From Taeniopygia guttata (taxonomy: Eukaryota; Chordata; Aves; Passeriformes; Estrildidae): a stretch of DNA of 64,000 nucleotides. This document shows, piece by piece, positions 24,005 to 35,012 of this stretch. The DNA lies in the NCBI RefSeq assembly GCF_048771995.1, contig NC_133037.1:625001-689000 (forward strand), in the 5' to 3' direction. The stretch's first letter is position 1. Every line of letters begins with the position of its first letter. A program made the position numbers and the translations under genes. Below the pieces are notes generated by a model, which did not search any database, was not told where the DNA came from, and saw nothing but the letters and a program-made list of their open reading frames with translations.

Positions 24005-24010
24005 TTTAAT
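24005..24010 (-). terminator. LMCD1: Candidate LMCD1 polyadenylation signal (ATTAAA)
   Basis: On the minus strand this is the nearest ATTAAA-type hexamer I saw downstream of the LMCD1 stop, giving a 3' UTR of about 850 bases. A canonical AATAAA lies further away at about 22681-22686. Which is used cannot be told from sequence. Confidence 0.3.
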
Positions 24011-24857
24011 TGCAGTGACTCCGTGCCACACCCTGGGACAGTGCCAGACCTGCGAGGCAGCGGCAGAGCCGTGGGACAAGGAGCTCCCAGGGGCAGGTGC
24101 AGCTCCCTGGCACTTGGAACGGTCATCGAAGCATTGCAGGGAAAAGGTGACATTGCAGCATCTCAGGGACACACACACACACTCTGCCCCCCAGGACAGC
24201 TGAGGGTGTAAAGCTGTTTTCCACAAAATTCTTTACATTCCAGTTCCAGGCTGGCAGCTCCACGGGCTGAGTCAGCCCCTGACCAGCAGAGCCTGCCCTG
24301 CCCCTCTCACCAGGCTGAGCCCTTGCCCTGTGCCCACTCCTTGGCTGTGCATCCTTGCACAGGACAAAGCCCCAGCTGCATGTGGCTGCAATTTTATAGC
24401 ATCTGCTTTCAGCAAGTCGATCAAATTCCTCAAACCCACTGCCTTGGCACAGTGGCAGCAGCCTGTTAGCCTAATTCCAGTAAGGATTTAAGAACCACAA
24501 ACACCCCTTGTTTTTGACCACAACTGTAGGTTTAGTATGCCAGAAGTTACTGTTGAGATGTGTTATTTCCAAACGACTATTGCAAGATCTTAGTCATAAG
24601 AAGGTTGGACAGAGTTGACAAAAAGCAGCCCAGCCCAGCCCCTCCTTTCCAGTTCCTCCTGGCCAGGTGCACCGTGCACCTCCCCCCCGTGGGCACAAGG
24701 GCTCCTGGCAGATCCCACAGGACCCCCAGGAAATACTTTCCTCACAGGCAGTTGCTTGCAAGCGAATACTCAACTCTTCCATTTTTTAACCTTCCCCTTC
24801 TCCTGTATTTCCAAACGCCCCCAGTCCTGTGGGACCCTGGGGAGCCGTGGGACCAGC

Positions 24858-25013
24858 TCAGACCCTGCTCTGGCTGCAGGTGCTGCACAGGAGGCTGCCC
24901 TTGGCCAGGGTGAAGGGTTTGCCCGTCAGCAGCGTCTCACACTCCAGGCAGGCAAAGTGCTTGTTGTGCCAGGCCAGCCCTTCCACCCGCTGGAAATCCT
25001 CCGAGAAGATGAT
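24858..25013 (-). CDS. LMCD1: LMCD1 terminal coding exon: LIM domain 2
   Basis: The exon encodes 51 residues and TGA (24860-24858). It begins [20 protein letters not shown] and continues with CLEC and a final CSTC, which complete the second LIM zinc sites, ending SQSRV. The acceptor lies directly behind a (TGTC)n tract on the transcribed-sense strand. Confidence 0.95.
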   Translation of the reverse strand: MIFSEDFQRVEGLAWHNKHFACLECETLLTGKPFTLAKGSLLCSTCSQSRV

Positions 25014-25019
25014 CTGCGG

Positions 25020-25054
<35 letters not shown>

Positions 25055-28000
25055 TGCTTATTTCCACCACCTCACCAAGCTGGAGCGTTGCAGGAGAAGG
25101 GAGAACCACCCCACACCTGCCACCAGCCCATCAGGAATGGGCACACAGAATAATCCCAGGATGGTTCGGGTTGGAAGGGACCTGCAAAGGTCACCTTGTC
25201 CCACCCCCTGCCATGGGCAGGGACACCTCCCACCTTCCAGCAGCCCAGGCTGCTCCGAAACCCTGACTGAGGCTGGCACTGCCAGGAGCAGAGGGCCACT
25301 GCTGGTTCCCAGCCAGCACAGGGGGCTTCAGAGGGTCTGCAGCTGGTCCTCACCCTGGCACAGGGGGGGACCACAGGGCTCTGGTCACTCTGTGCCCTGG
25401 CACAGGGGGGGATCACAGGGCTCTGGTCACTCTGTGCCCTGGCTGGTCACTCTGTGCCCTGGCACAGGGGATCACAGGGCTCTGGTCACTCTGTGCCCTG
25501 GCACAGGGATCACAGGGCTCTGGTCACTCTGTGCCTTGGCACAGGGATCACAGGGCTCTGGTCACTGCCCACCCTGGCACAGGGGATCACAGGGCTCTGG
25601 TCACTCTGTGCCCTGGCACAGGGATCACAGTGCTCTGGTCACTCTGTGCCCTGACACAGGGATCACAGGACTCTGGTCACTGCTCCCCCTGACACAGGGG
25701 GTCACTGCCCCCCTGGCACAGGGGATTAAAGGACTCTGGTCACTCCATGCCCTGGCACAGGGGTCCCTGCCCCCTGGCACGGGGGTCCCAGCTCCCGGCC
25801 GGTGCCCACCTCGTCGCAGCCGGCGCAGCGGGGCCGGAGGCTCTCGCAGTAGTGGCGCCCGCACCAGGCGGCCCCGCTGCTCCAGAAGTAGATGAGGTCC
25901 ACGAGGGGCTCGGCGCAGCGGCAGCAGACGAAGCAGGCGGGGTGCCAGAGCCGGGCATAGCCAGCCCGCTCGGCGTACACCACGGGGCAGTCCCCGGGCA
26001 CCGGCTGCTGGCAGCTCTCGCAGCGCTGCGGGCACACAACAGGTCAGCACGGGGCAGCACGGGGCAGCACAGGGCTGGTGGCTCGTTCTGAGCGGCCCTG
26101 GGGACCCCTCCCAGACTAACACCTCCGCCAAAATCCAAAGGTTTTCCAAGGAAAATTAAGAATTCCTACAGTGCAGGAGTGCAGCACGTCAAAGATGTAA
26201 GTTTGAAAAGAGATCAGAACTTTGGTATTTTCTCACTGTTTTCTGTCTGTGCCTAACTCAGTTGTCACTCCACAGATTTCAGCAAATGTTTTCTATTCCT
26301 AACAGCCCAAAGAGCTAGAATTAGACGTGGTTAATCTCAGGATTAATGGCATCCATGCACATTACACACCAGAGCAGCTAGGCCTGCTCTTTATCTGTGC
26401 CTGCAGAGCAATCCTGTGATTAGTGAAGAGCCAGCCTTAAAGCTCCACTCAGAGGCTGGCAGGATGTTCTCCAGTTCCCACTGAAGCTGGGAGCAGCCTG
26501 TGTGCCACAGGGCTATGGTGACACTGCCGTGCCCATCGGAGGGCTGGCATAGCAGTGTCCCCCTGCAGCACGCTCCAGGTGGCACAGGGTCAGGGCTGGG
26601 AGTGGCCCTGTGATCAGATACAGCTTACAAACACCCCAGTTTCACTCAACCAGTAATAATAGAACCATAGAAGGGTTTGGGTTGGAAGGCACCTTAAAGA
26701 TCACCCAGTGCTGACCCCCTGCCATGGGCAGAGGCTCCTTCCACTCACCCAAGAGGAGAGGAGACACAAAGCCAGGATTTCTCAGCAGTGATAAACTCAC
26801 AGTGCCTGAGCTGCAGGAGGCCACAGGGATGGGCAGGGCTAGAAAAGGGAAATTCCCAGCCCTGCCAGCCCCTTGCCCCGGCTCACACCAGAGTGCGGGC
26901 ACACTGCTCTTTGCACCGACCGAGTTTCCTTGTCCTCCTCCCTCCTGTCACCCAGGGGAGGCCACAGCACCTCTGCAGGTGGCTGTCTCTGAGGGGTCAC
27001 CCACCGTCCTGCACCCCCAGGTGGCTCTCTCTGAGGGGTCACCCACTGTCCTGCACACAGAGGGCACCCAGGGGTCTGTGCCCATCACACCCAGCCGAGG
27101 CCTTTCCCTCGGCCCCCAGATTTGGGGCCAGCCCCAGAGCCAGACCCTGCAGCTGCCTCTGCTCTGCCAGCCCTGGGAAGCCACAGCAGCACAGCCCTGC
27201 TTATCTTGCAGGATCTAAAGCAAGAACAAACACAGCAGTTTCCAACCCCGAGCTCAAGTTTCTTGCCAGCAAGAACTGTTAAAAAAACAACTTATTTTGC
27301 TGTTTCTTTCTATGGAAAATATTCACAGGGAAAATCTATTCACAGGGCTTTTCCCAAGCATTGTATAACCTCCATATCCTGCTATTTACACACTACAAAG
27401 AGGTGATCCTTCAAATTTGAGGTGGGATTACAGCTTGGTGCTCCTTTCACATCTCCATCATGCAGGCAGAGGAGTGAAGACTTTATTAGCTGAATTGCCA
27501 GAGGTGCTGGCCAAGGAAATGTCCTGTTCTCTCAAGCCTTCCCATCCTGCTCATGCCCAGCTCCTGCTCTGCAGTGCCAGCCCCAGGGAAGGAGCTCCTG
27601 GACACCACCAGAGCTCTGAGCCCTCCCTGCATGCTGGCCTCAAGCTTTTGGGAACAGTGATTCACTTGGATCAAGCGCCTCAGGATTCGATGTGATTCCA
27701 GGGCAGGAATCAAATCTCGTAACACCAGAGGCATTCCCAGCTCTGGGGTCAGGATTCTGCGCTCTGTGGAGAGCACTCATCTCCTGGGACAGACTTGCAG
27801 CAGGGATGTGGAGGCAGACAAGCTCAAGCTCTCCTCCCTGGGCCTGCCATGCCCTGGCTGCACAGGGTGGCTGTCCCAGTGCATCTGCCACTGCTCTGAA
27901 AGCTGTGCCATTTTTCAGCTGCTGCCTTGAGAGAAATGATGCTTCAAAGTAAGGAGAATAACATCACAGTTATGTATTTATTTATTTGGAAGGACAAACT

Positions 28001-31000
28001 CGCAGTTTAAGTAAACCCTCATTGCTAGGATGACTTATTGATATGTTTAAAGGAAACCTTCCTTTTTTGGCCATTTTTTATCTTAAAATCCAGTGTTTTG
28101 TTGCAATAGTGAAAATCCTTACTGTGTCACTGGATTCAAAGTCTGAAGTAACAGACCATGGCAGAGGGGAGACATTACCCAATATGGACTGAAAATGAAA
28201 ACTGCTCTTTCATGTACAACCTCAGTGCAGGAATGGCAGGAAAGAATCTCCTCTTAAAAACACTTGGACACCATTTGCTTTTTCAGCTTTAAATCCTCTG
28301 CTGCAAGTCACCCTCACAAGGACCAGGACAAGGTATTTCCACTCACCATATTTTATGATAAGCATCTGCTCAGCAGCCACTCCAGACAGCACTGGGGGAA
28401 CATAAATCTAAAAGGGTGTTGAGGAATCTCAGCCATTTCTCTGTGGAAATGTATTTGTATGCCCAGGGACCCAGGGCAGCTGTTCACATTTCCCAGAGTG
28501 ATTACAGCCCTGGGAACACGATCTCCATGTTCACAGCTCTGGGTTAACTGGACAGAGCCTCCACCTCCTGTCATCTGTGGTCTTTCTAGGTAAGAAGCCT
28601 ACCTGGAAATATTGACTTGCAGCACAGAATGGTAAAGGTTGGGAAAGACCTCCAAGATCATCCAGTTCAGCTTTCAACTGAAACACTGCCCTTATCATCC
28701 AGGGACACGTCATGCTGAACCTTTCAGAGCTGCCAAGAACCCAGAGCTCCAACCAGCTCCCACAGTGAGAATTCCCTGACCTTGGTGGCTCAGCAGGGCC
28801 TTTGTTACAGAGAAAGGGAGATGAAGAAGAGGAGAACGCCCCTCATCAGCCCTGCCAGATGGACCCTTGTGCTCAGCAGGGCTGGCTGGAGCAGAGGGGC
28901 CCTCCAGGCTCTCACAGTGCTGCTCCAAAGCATCCTGATGTGCCGAGCACCTGCAGCAGGCATGGAGAATGCCCTGGGAGCAGGACAAGGCACAGACCAC
29001 CCTGCCTGCTGTGATTTCTTGCCCCTCGAGTTGAGATCAAATCTACTCCCAGTGGCTCCCTGAGCCTGGAGCAGCCGCAGTGCTCCGCTCCCACCCCATC
29101 CCATCCCATCCCATCCCATCCCATCCCATCCCATCCCATCCCATCCCATCCCATCCCATCCCATCCCAGACTCACGTAGTGCCCGGCTGTGCTCTCCAGG
29201 GCCCCGTTGGGCGACTCGGGGGCTCTGCCGGGGTCGATGCTCTTGTCCTGGGGCTTCTCCTCCTCCTTCCCGCCGCCGCCCTGGCCCGGCAGCGCCACCT
29301 CCCCGACTCCCAGGGCCTCGGCCTTGTACCTCTTCACGAAGTCCTGCATGAGCTGCTGCTCGCCCTCGGCGAGGCCGCGGCACTGGGCCGGGTCCTGGTC
29401 GTGCAGCGGGAGCTGCCGCGCCAGCCGCCGCCGGCGATGGACGGCACCGTCCGTGCCCGCCACCGGCTGCAGCTCCTTGGGGACCAGCTCCATGTACTGC
29501 ATGGCCTGCACGGGAGACACCCATGGGGCAGGGAGACAGCCTGGCATGGCCTGGAATGGCCTGGCACAGCCTGGAATGGCCTGGCACAGCCTGGCACGGC
29601 CTGGCACGGCCTGGCACAGCCTGGAATGGCCTGGCACAGCCTGGCACAGCCTGGCATGCAGATGCTCCACTTGTGCCGCGGAGCAGCAGAAAACGCGCCC
29701 GTCCCCTCCCTTCTCCCTCTGGAGTGTTTGCACCCCCAGTGCAGAAGCAGAAGGCTGAACTGGCTTAGATGCCAGTGGTAGCCAGGCTGTTATAAATCCT
29801 TTCATCCTCAGACAACAGACTGGGTGTTTTTATGGTGTTTTAGATTAGGTTTTTTTGTTTGTTTGTTTAAAAACAGCCCCCATTTGCCCAGGAAAGCAAA
29901 GCAGCAGAGGCAGACCTGCTTTGCACAGAAATCCCAGCACACCCTCCCTCGCTGGCACTACCATGACACCTTTCCATGAAATTTGATAACACAGCTGCTG
30001 AAAAGACTAAAAACCCATAAGCATCAAACCCCAGGAGCAGCTCTCTATTGCCTTGTGCTGGGCCAGGGAGAGCTGCAGGGAGTGAGGCACTGGGCACACT
30101 GAGCACCCCAGAGCCCCACGGGGCTGTGTGCACAGCAGCTCGCAGCGAAAGACCATCCTCCATCAGTTAGTGAAATCATCATCATACAGGGAAAATTCAG
30201 GTAGCAGTTGAGTCTGGGACACTGACAGCCCCAGTTCCACCTGACTGCTGATTTCACAGCAGAGGGAAGGTGTTTGGCCACTGATGCCCTGTGACACAGA
30301 AAGGAAATGCCCAGAAAGTGCCCGGAATGAAGTCTCTGACTTAACTGGCCACGACCTCAGGAGCAGAGCAAACCCCTGTGAGTCTTGGCTGGGTCAGTGC
30401 TGGTGGCCACGGGGGCTGCACAGTTAACTTCTGCTGGCCGGGAGGAAGGGAAGGGAGTTTCCCATCCGGCATTTTCCTATTGTGGTGTGAAGAGTGACAG
30501 GGCAGCCAGTTGGCTTCCTGCCATTCCCCTTAGACCAGCATCCAGCTGCATCACATTTGCTTCTTACTGGGTCAGCACTTGAGAACTCCATCTTAAAGAA
30601 CTTTGCAAAGAGATTTAACTGTTTGTGGCACATGGGCTGCTTCAGGCTGGGCTTTTCAACACAGAAACGCTTGCACAGCACTGAACTCTTCAGCACGTCA
30701 GGAAAAACTTCCAAGTCCCTTCCACCTTGGCTCCTCTGGGCCAGAGAGCAGTGCTGCCGGGCGGAATTCCTGACAGGAAATTTGGAACAGCAGCAGATAA
30801 TGATTCAATGGGAGCGGGGTTTATTCCCCAGGTCTCGGGGTGCCAGTTAAATCCCTGCACCCCGGGATATCAGACATCAGCACGGGACACTGTGCCCCTG
30901 TGCAAAGGCGGGCTTGATGCCCCGTTTCATGGGAGGCTGTTGCCCTGTGGGAGAAAGGGGAGCTGGGGAAGAGCTGCTTGGAGGGCGGTGGGTGCTGGGC

Positions 31001-34000
31001 AGTGATCTGGTGCACAAATGGCTTTCACAGACGTGAGGAACCCTAAGAGGAATGACAGGGGAAAGAGACAAGAATTCCCTGCGGGCTCCTCCCAGGCTCA
31101 CACAGGCACTGCCCCACAAGGGCACAGGAAACAAGTGAAGTGATGCTGTGTGAGCAGGACCACCAGGGCAGCACCAGCTCCAGCAGAGCAGCAGCGTGCT
31201 GGGGTCTCAGGGGGGGAATCCTCAATCCACTGATGTGCCAACACTAATGAACATTTCCACCAGAGCAAGGGGCCAGCACGGGCACCTGGGGCCTCCTGGT
31301 CTGCTCCACCTCCAGGATCTCCCTTCCCAGCACAAATGTCTGTGCTGAGAGGGAGGAAAGCAAAGCCTCAAGGCTTTTTAAAAGGCTTACTTAAAGCCTG
31401 CTCACAGGCAGGTTTCAGTGAGATTCCACTCCCTGACCAAGGGAATGCTTGAAGTTGTAATTGCAGATGTCAATAAAAATGTGTCCCAAGAAAAGATTAC
31501 GGGGGAAAAAAAAATCCAGCCTGAAACCAAAAACTGCCATGAAGACTAAGAAAAAGTTGCTACATCTGCTGCTATCACTTGTTGTTATGGCCCATGCTTC
31601 ACTGAGTGCAGGTAATTTGGAGGGAGAGAATTTTAGTTTTCACGGTTCACTACTGGATCCTGGGGCTATTTTATGATCTGTTCTTTTCACTGTCCCTAAG
31701 GACCTAAGTATCTGCTTCATGATTTCTGCAGGCACAGCTTAACAAGAACATGCTCTGAACTTCCTCCTATTATTGACCATCCACTTCAGCAAAACAAGGT
31801 TAAAAGCCATCCCAAGTTTCCAGGCTGCCTCCAGGAGGAAACCACTGGAGAGAGGCAGTTGTGCACTAACAGCTCTTTGGCCCAAATCCCTCTGAAACTA
31901 TCCCGAGAGTGGCTGACATCCAGCACTTCTCAGAGTTTGTCAAGCTGATCTGCAAGCCAGAATTTATCAAGGTCGTCTCCAAAGCTCCTGCTTGTTGTTT
32001 ACTTGAACCAAGATGTATTCCAGCCTGTCCAGGCACTATAAGGAGATCAAAAACTTTCATAAACCTCCCCTATCAGGAGGGTGGGACTGGGCTGGGGGCT
32101 TAGGGAAGGGAAGGGAAGGGAAGGGAAGGGAAGGGAAGGGAAGGGAAGGGAAGGGAAGGGAAGGGAAGGGAAGGGAAGGGAAAAAGGACCTCAGTTGAAG
32201 CATCCCCAGCACACAGCTCACCCCCCACCCAGCCTGTCCAAGGCCCTCAGGACAACTGGCTTTTAAGCCAAATTAACCACTCTGGCTCTGGGGGCTGTGG
32301 CTGCACTTTCACACTGGTATCCCAATTCTCCTTTAAAAAGGTCTCTGGTTGCATTTTCAGCAGCTTTTTTTGTTGATTTGTATCAACAGCTTTCAGCTAT
32401 TTGTTTCATTGGAGGAGCAGAAGCTTTTGCTGCCTGGCAGTGGAATACAGAAGGGTTTCATACCACAGCACAGTGAAAAGGCAGCTAAATGCTTCCCCCA
32501 AGAAGTGCTCTGCTGGCTCACACTTGCACATGCTGAAAACCACTTCCACCCCTTCCCACACAGCTGGTCCAGATGGAAACCAGGCATGGGAGGGAGGTGG
32601 AGCTGGGCTGGGGGCTTGGTTTTGGATCCAGCCCTCAGAACAGGATTGCACTCCCTATCTCACCTTTTTACCCTGAACTCTCTTTATAACGTTGTTTTTA
32701 TTTGGACCAGATTATGCTTGAACTGTAAGGAAGAAAGCCCAGCTCCAGAGCTGGAGATGAGAGTGGTTCTGGCAGCAGCAGCAGCGGGCAGAGCTGTGCC
32801 CACGCAGGCAGGAGCTGCGGGCAGGAGCTCTCGGGCACTGAGCTCAGCTCTCGCCAGGCTGGCACCCCGGGCACCAGGAGCCCTTCCACGCCTGCTCCTG
32901 GGGCAGAAAGCTGCTCCAGGCTGCTGGAACAGGGATGGGCTGCTGTTCTTCATCAGAGGGACTGTGGGAGACCCTAGGAACGGGGCTTCTGAGCCCACTC
33001 TCCAGGCAAGGACTCCTCCAGTAGCACGGGGTGCTCTCTGCGAGCAGGAGGAGGAGCCCTGAAGCACCCAGCTGCCCACCATGTGCTCCCCAGAAACCAA
33101 ATCCCTTCCTGCTCCCCTGCTTGCCCAGCCCAGACACCCCGGAAGGCCTGGAGGAGCTGTTCTTACATCCAGCCTGGGGCTTTGGAGCAGGCCTGGGCTG
33201 AACAGGGCTGCAGGACAGCAGGGATGGCTCTCTCCTCAGCCGTGCTTTTACTGCAGATGGGCTTTACCAAAAGACTAAGAGCTTTCTAGTTGTAAAATCC
33301 ATTAAGACTTCTCCTGGAAATGTAAACAAACCTATAAAACCCAAAGGCATTCCATCCCCCTCTCCTACCTACTCTGCTTATTTAGTTTTCCAAACCACCG
33401 AGCGCTCTGCACATTTCTGCTCCTGAGGCAAACCGTGGTTCCCTGGTTTGCCCCGAGAGCTTTGCCTGAGCAGAGCTCTGCTGCCAGCCCCTTACCAGCT
33501 TCTGGGTGAGGCCGGGGGGAGCCCACTCGTAGGTGATGGTGTCGAAGGTGGGGTCCTTGCCCGAGATGTTGGGGTTGGTGACGATCATGCGGTTCCTCTT
33601 GTAGACGCGGGCGCCGTCGCCGCCCTTGAGCCGCGCGGTGAGCGAGGCGTACCTGGAGTCCGAGAGCAGGCGCCCGATCTTGCGGTCATCGTCCAGCTCC
33701 GAGCTCAGGCCGTGCTCCTCCTGGCTGCACTTGCACGACTTGCAGATCTTCCTGTGCCCAAGAGAGCAGCCCGGGCTGTGAGCCGGCCATGGGGTGCCAG
33801 CCTCTCCAAGGGGCAGCCTGGCCTTATGGCACGGGCAAAGGCTCGGGATGGAACGCGTGGTTGGGTTGGGAGGGACCCTAAATCCCACCCAGTGCCACCC
33901 CTGCCATGCAAGGACACCTCCCACTGTCCCAGCTGCTCCAGCCCCAGTGTCCAACCTGGCCTTGGGCACTGCCAGGGATCCAGGGGCAGCCCCAGCTGCT

Positions 34001-35012
34001 CTGGGCACCTGTGCCAGGGCTGCCCACCCTGCCAGGGAACAATTCCTGCCCAGTATCCCACCCATCCCTGCCCTCTGGCAGTGGGAAGCCATTCCCCCTT
34101 GTCCTGGCACTGCAAAATCTGCTGCCTCCCACCCACGGGGAGCTGCTGCTTCCCCTGAACTCTGGAAACCCCTTCAAGCATCATGAGATTGGAGATTAGT
34201 CTCCTCACAGATTCCAACAGACCAGCACCAGCCTTGCCTATGATGAATCTTTACATGCAGTTTAAAAAGTGACTGCTGGAAGGAACTGATGCTTAATTGA
34301 CTGTAATTGGAACGATAATAGGTACAAATCACACAGACAAGTGTCTAAGACACTCTGGTGGCCAGCACTGTCATCAAACACTAATAGCAAGAGGGGCAAA
34401 GTAACTCTGACACAACCCCGAGGATTTCAGCAGGATCTTGGAGTAAGAATGAGTCCAACTAGCCTTTAATGGAGTCAATAAAAAAATGGTTGTGCTTTCA
34501 CCAAATGAGTCTTTAAAGTTTGGGTTTCACACAGCTGAGGTATCACAAGTGGGAGCTGAAGGCATCCAAGGCATTCCAGCTGCAGCAGCACAGCTGGAGC
34601 ACAGCCTCCCTGCCCCACCACCTCGGGCCCAGCGCCCTGGGGAGCTCCCCAGGAGCACAGAGGGGCCAGTGTTTGTGAGGCAGCTCAGAGGGCACTAATT
34701 CTCTTTTAATGAGTGACAGCTGGATGTCTGCATTGCATTTTACAGCCCCTTTGCTGCCCTGAGCTGGGCACTGTCCTGGTGTGCTCCCACCAGCTGCTGC
34801 CATCAGGGGCTATTTACCCCAGTTTGTGGTTTTAGCAGGAAAACTGGAAATGAAGTATCAGATAAGGAGATGTTCTGTCACCAGGCACGTTTCAGTCGGG
34901 ATGCAGGACAGGACCAACGTTACCTCCAGGAGTGTGGCTCGAAGCCCGTGCACAGCCCTCTGCAGCGCAAGCAGGGCACGCCTCGTCCCCCCTGCAGCTG
35001 GCTCCCCGACAT
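24858..35012 (-). CDS. LMCD1: LIM and cysteine-rich domains protein 1 (dyxin), five exons seen
   Basis: LMCD1 is a nuclear and cytoplasmic LIM cofactor that restrains GATA6-dependent transcription and acts in cardiac and muscle growth signalling (established for mammals). Exons 34924-35012, 33496-33751, 29176-29505, 25810-26025 and 24858-25013 join in frame into 348 residues plus stop, against 365 in human as I recall it. The N-terminal Cys-rich stretch has CLRC and CKSCKC. The PET domain (roughly residues 70-190) includes [10 protein letters not shown] and [15 protein letters not shown]1 (about 227-290) and LIM2 (about 291-345) keep their Cys/His zinc ligands. Testin (TES) has the same architecture but three LIM domains; the two-LIM ending and the sequence ([19 protein letters not shown]) identify LMCD1. 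The start used is the ATG that opens the 34924-35012 exon. In human about 14 residues precede this Met on another exon, which I could not find. All splice sites are GT-AG. Confidence 0.95.
25014..25051 (-). repeat. LMCD1: (GACA)n microsatellite forming the acceptor tract of the last LMCD1 exon
   Basis: The plus strand shows about eight GACA units (25019-25051). Read with the gene this is (TGTC)n followed by CCGCAG, so the microsatellite itself supplies the polypyrimidine tract of the 3' splice site. Confidence 0.9.
25145..25275 (-). mobile_element. CR1 LINE 3' end in the last LMCD1 intron
   Basis: The plus strand reads GGATGGTTCGGGTTGGAAGG, GACCTGCAAAGGTCACC and CCATGGGCAGGGACACC, the reverse complement of the CR1 3' end. 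The copy is short, 5'-truncated and in the same orientation as the host gene. Confidence 0.9.
25300..25760. repeat. VNTR in the LIM1-LIM2 intron
   Basis: About eleven copies of a 37-42 base unit contain GGCACAGGGATCACAGGGCT and CTGGTCACTCTGTGCCCT. The array fills most of the 796-base intron and ends about 50 bases before the LIM1 exon donor. Confidence 0.93.
25810..26025 (-). CDS. LMCD1: LMCD1 exon: LIM domain 1
   Basis: The 216-base, phase-0 exon (72 codons) starts [12 protein letters not shown] and holds the full first LIM double zinc finger. The ligand pattern is C-x2-C, then HPAC, C-x2-C, and CGRHYC. Its end, RCAGCDE, supplies the first Cys pair of LIM2. The block [10 protein letters not shown] is diagnostic for LMCD1/testin-type LIM1. 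Confidence 0.96.
26658..26752 (-). mobile_element. CR1 LINE 3' end
   Basis: The plus strand reads ATAGAACCATAGAAGGGTTT, GGGTTGGAAGGCACCTTAAA, then GATCACCCAG. The terminal ATAGAAYCATAGAA phrase is the reverse complement of the CR1 3' terminal direct repeat (ATTCTATG type). Confidence 0.92.
28618..28730 (-). mobile_element. CR1 LINE 3' end, older subfamily
   Basis: The plus strand reads GCACAGAATGGTAAAGGTTG, GGAAAGACCTCCAAGATCAT and CCAGTTCAGC, matching the CR1 tail in antisense. The downstream CCCTTATCATCCAGGGACAC block fits a different, more diverged CR1 subfamily than the other copies. Confidence 0.85.
29092..29168. repeat. Pentanucleotide microsatellite (CCCAT)n
   Basis: About 15 near-perfect copies. 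In gene sense it is (GGGAT)n starting around intron position +7 of the LMCD1 linker-exon donor, which lies at 29175-29174. It is G-rich on the transcript. Confidence 0.95.
29176..29505 (-). CDS. LMCD1: LMCD1 exon: PET domain end and linker
   Basis: The 330-base exon is phase 0 at both ends (110 codons). It encodes [20 protein letters not shown], the HDQDPAQC block, [20 protein letters not shown] and then a low-complexity charged linker ([14 protein letters not shown]). The linker differs most from human, as expected for a disordered segment. Tandem repeats flank the exon closely on both sides. Confidence 0.95.
29530..29657. repeat. 10-bp minisatellite CCTGGCACGG / CCTGGAATGG
   Basis: About twelve copies of a 10-base unit lie 25-150 bases upstream, in gene sense, of the LMCD1 linker exon. 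This is where the branch point and pyrimidine tract should be. Confidence 0.92.
32102..32182. repeat. Pentanucleotide microsatellite (GGGAA)n
   Basis: About 16 perfect copies form an all-purine plus strand. Confidence 0.97.
33496..33751 (-). CDS. LMCD1: LMCD1 exon: Cys-rich end and PET domain start
   Basis: This 256-base exon starts in phase 2 after the acceptor ggcacag. It encodes [32 protein letters not shown] and [19 protein letters not shown], ending at APPGLTQKL in phase 0 before gtaagg. It carries the second Cys cluster and the first half of the PET domain, a family-specific fold found in testin, prickle and LMCD1. Confidence 0.95.
33832..34160 (-). mobile_element. CR1 LINE 3' fragment in LMCD1 intron
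   Basis: In antisense it carries a GTTGGGTTGGGAGGGACCCT block and GCCATGCAAGGACACCTCCC, then the CR1 3' UTR text including CCAACCTGGCCTTGGGCACT and CTGTGCCAGGGCTGCCCACC. It is about 330 bases long and closely resembles, in opposite orientation, the copy at 60015-60200. The two therefore belong to the same subfamily. Confidence 0.92.
34924..35012 (-). CDS. LMCD1: LMCD1 exon encoding N-terminal Cys-rich segment
   Basis: The acceptor ttttgcag is directly followed by ATG. The exon encodes [19 protein letters not shown], then [10 protein letters not shown], and ends in phase 2 (AG/gtaacg). It aligns with human MSLGQLQSARGVACLGCKG, then [11 protein letters not shown]. In human the Met is internal and follows a short upstream coding exon. 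Here it may serve as the true start, or an upstream exon may be diverged or missing. Confidence 0.92.

Larger units (their letters stand above)
18961..24857. other. Intergenic spacer between CAV3 and the LMCD1 3' end
   Basis: No exon was recognised. The left part is GC-rich, while 20450-21180 and 22300-22880 are AT-rich unique sequence. The last part (about 22.6-24.86 kb) lies downstream of the LMCD1 stop codon and probably includes its 3' UTR. SSUH2, which I recall between these genes in human, should fall here or further left, but none of its Cys-rich or C-terminal motifs was seen. Confidence 0.45.
26026..29175 (-). other. LMCD1: LMCD1 intron between linker exon and LIM1 exon
   Basis: A 3150-base intron. 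It contains two CR1 tails and the pentanucleotide tract listed separately; the rest is unique sequence with no additional exon seen. A 21-base duplication (GTGGCTSTCTCTGAGGGGTCA) occurs at 26980-27040. Confidence 0.85.
29506..33495 (-). other. LMCD1: LMCD1 intron within the PET region
   Basis: A 3990-base intron. It contains the 10-bp minisatellite next to its acceptor, a (GGGAA)n tract at 32102-32182 and otherwise unique sequence. I saw no additional exon. Confidence 0.85.

Noticed and set aside
25740-26149. Minus-strand open frames extending beyond the LIM1 exon
   Set aside because: The frame carrying the LIM domain is real only between the splice sites 25810-26025. The extensions read into the intron VNTR and upstream intron.
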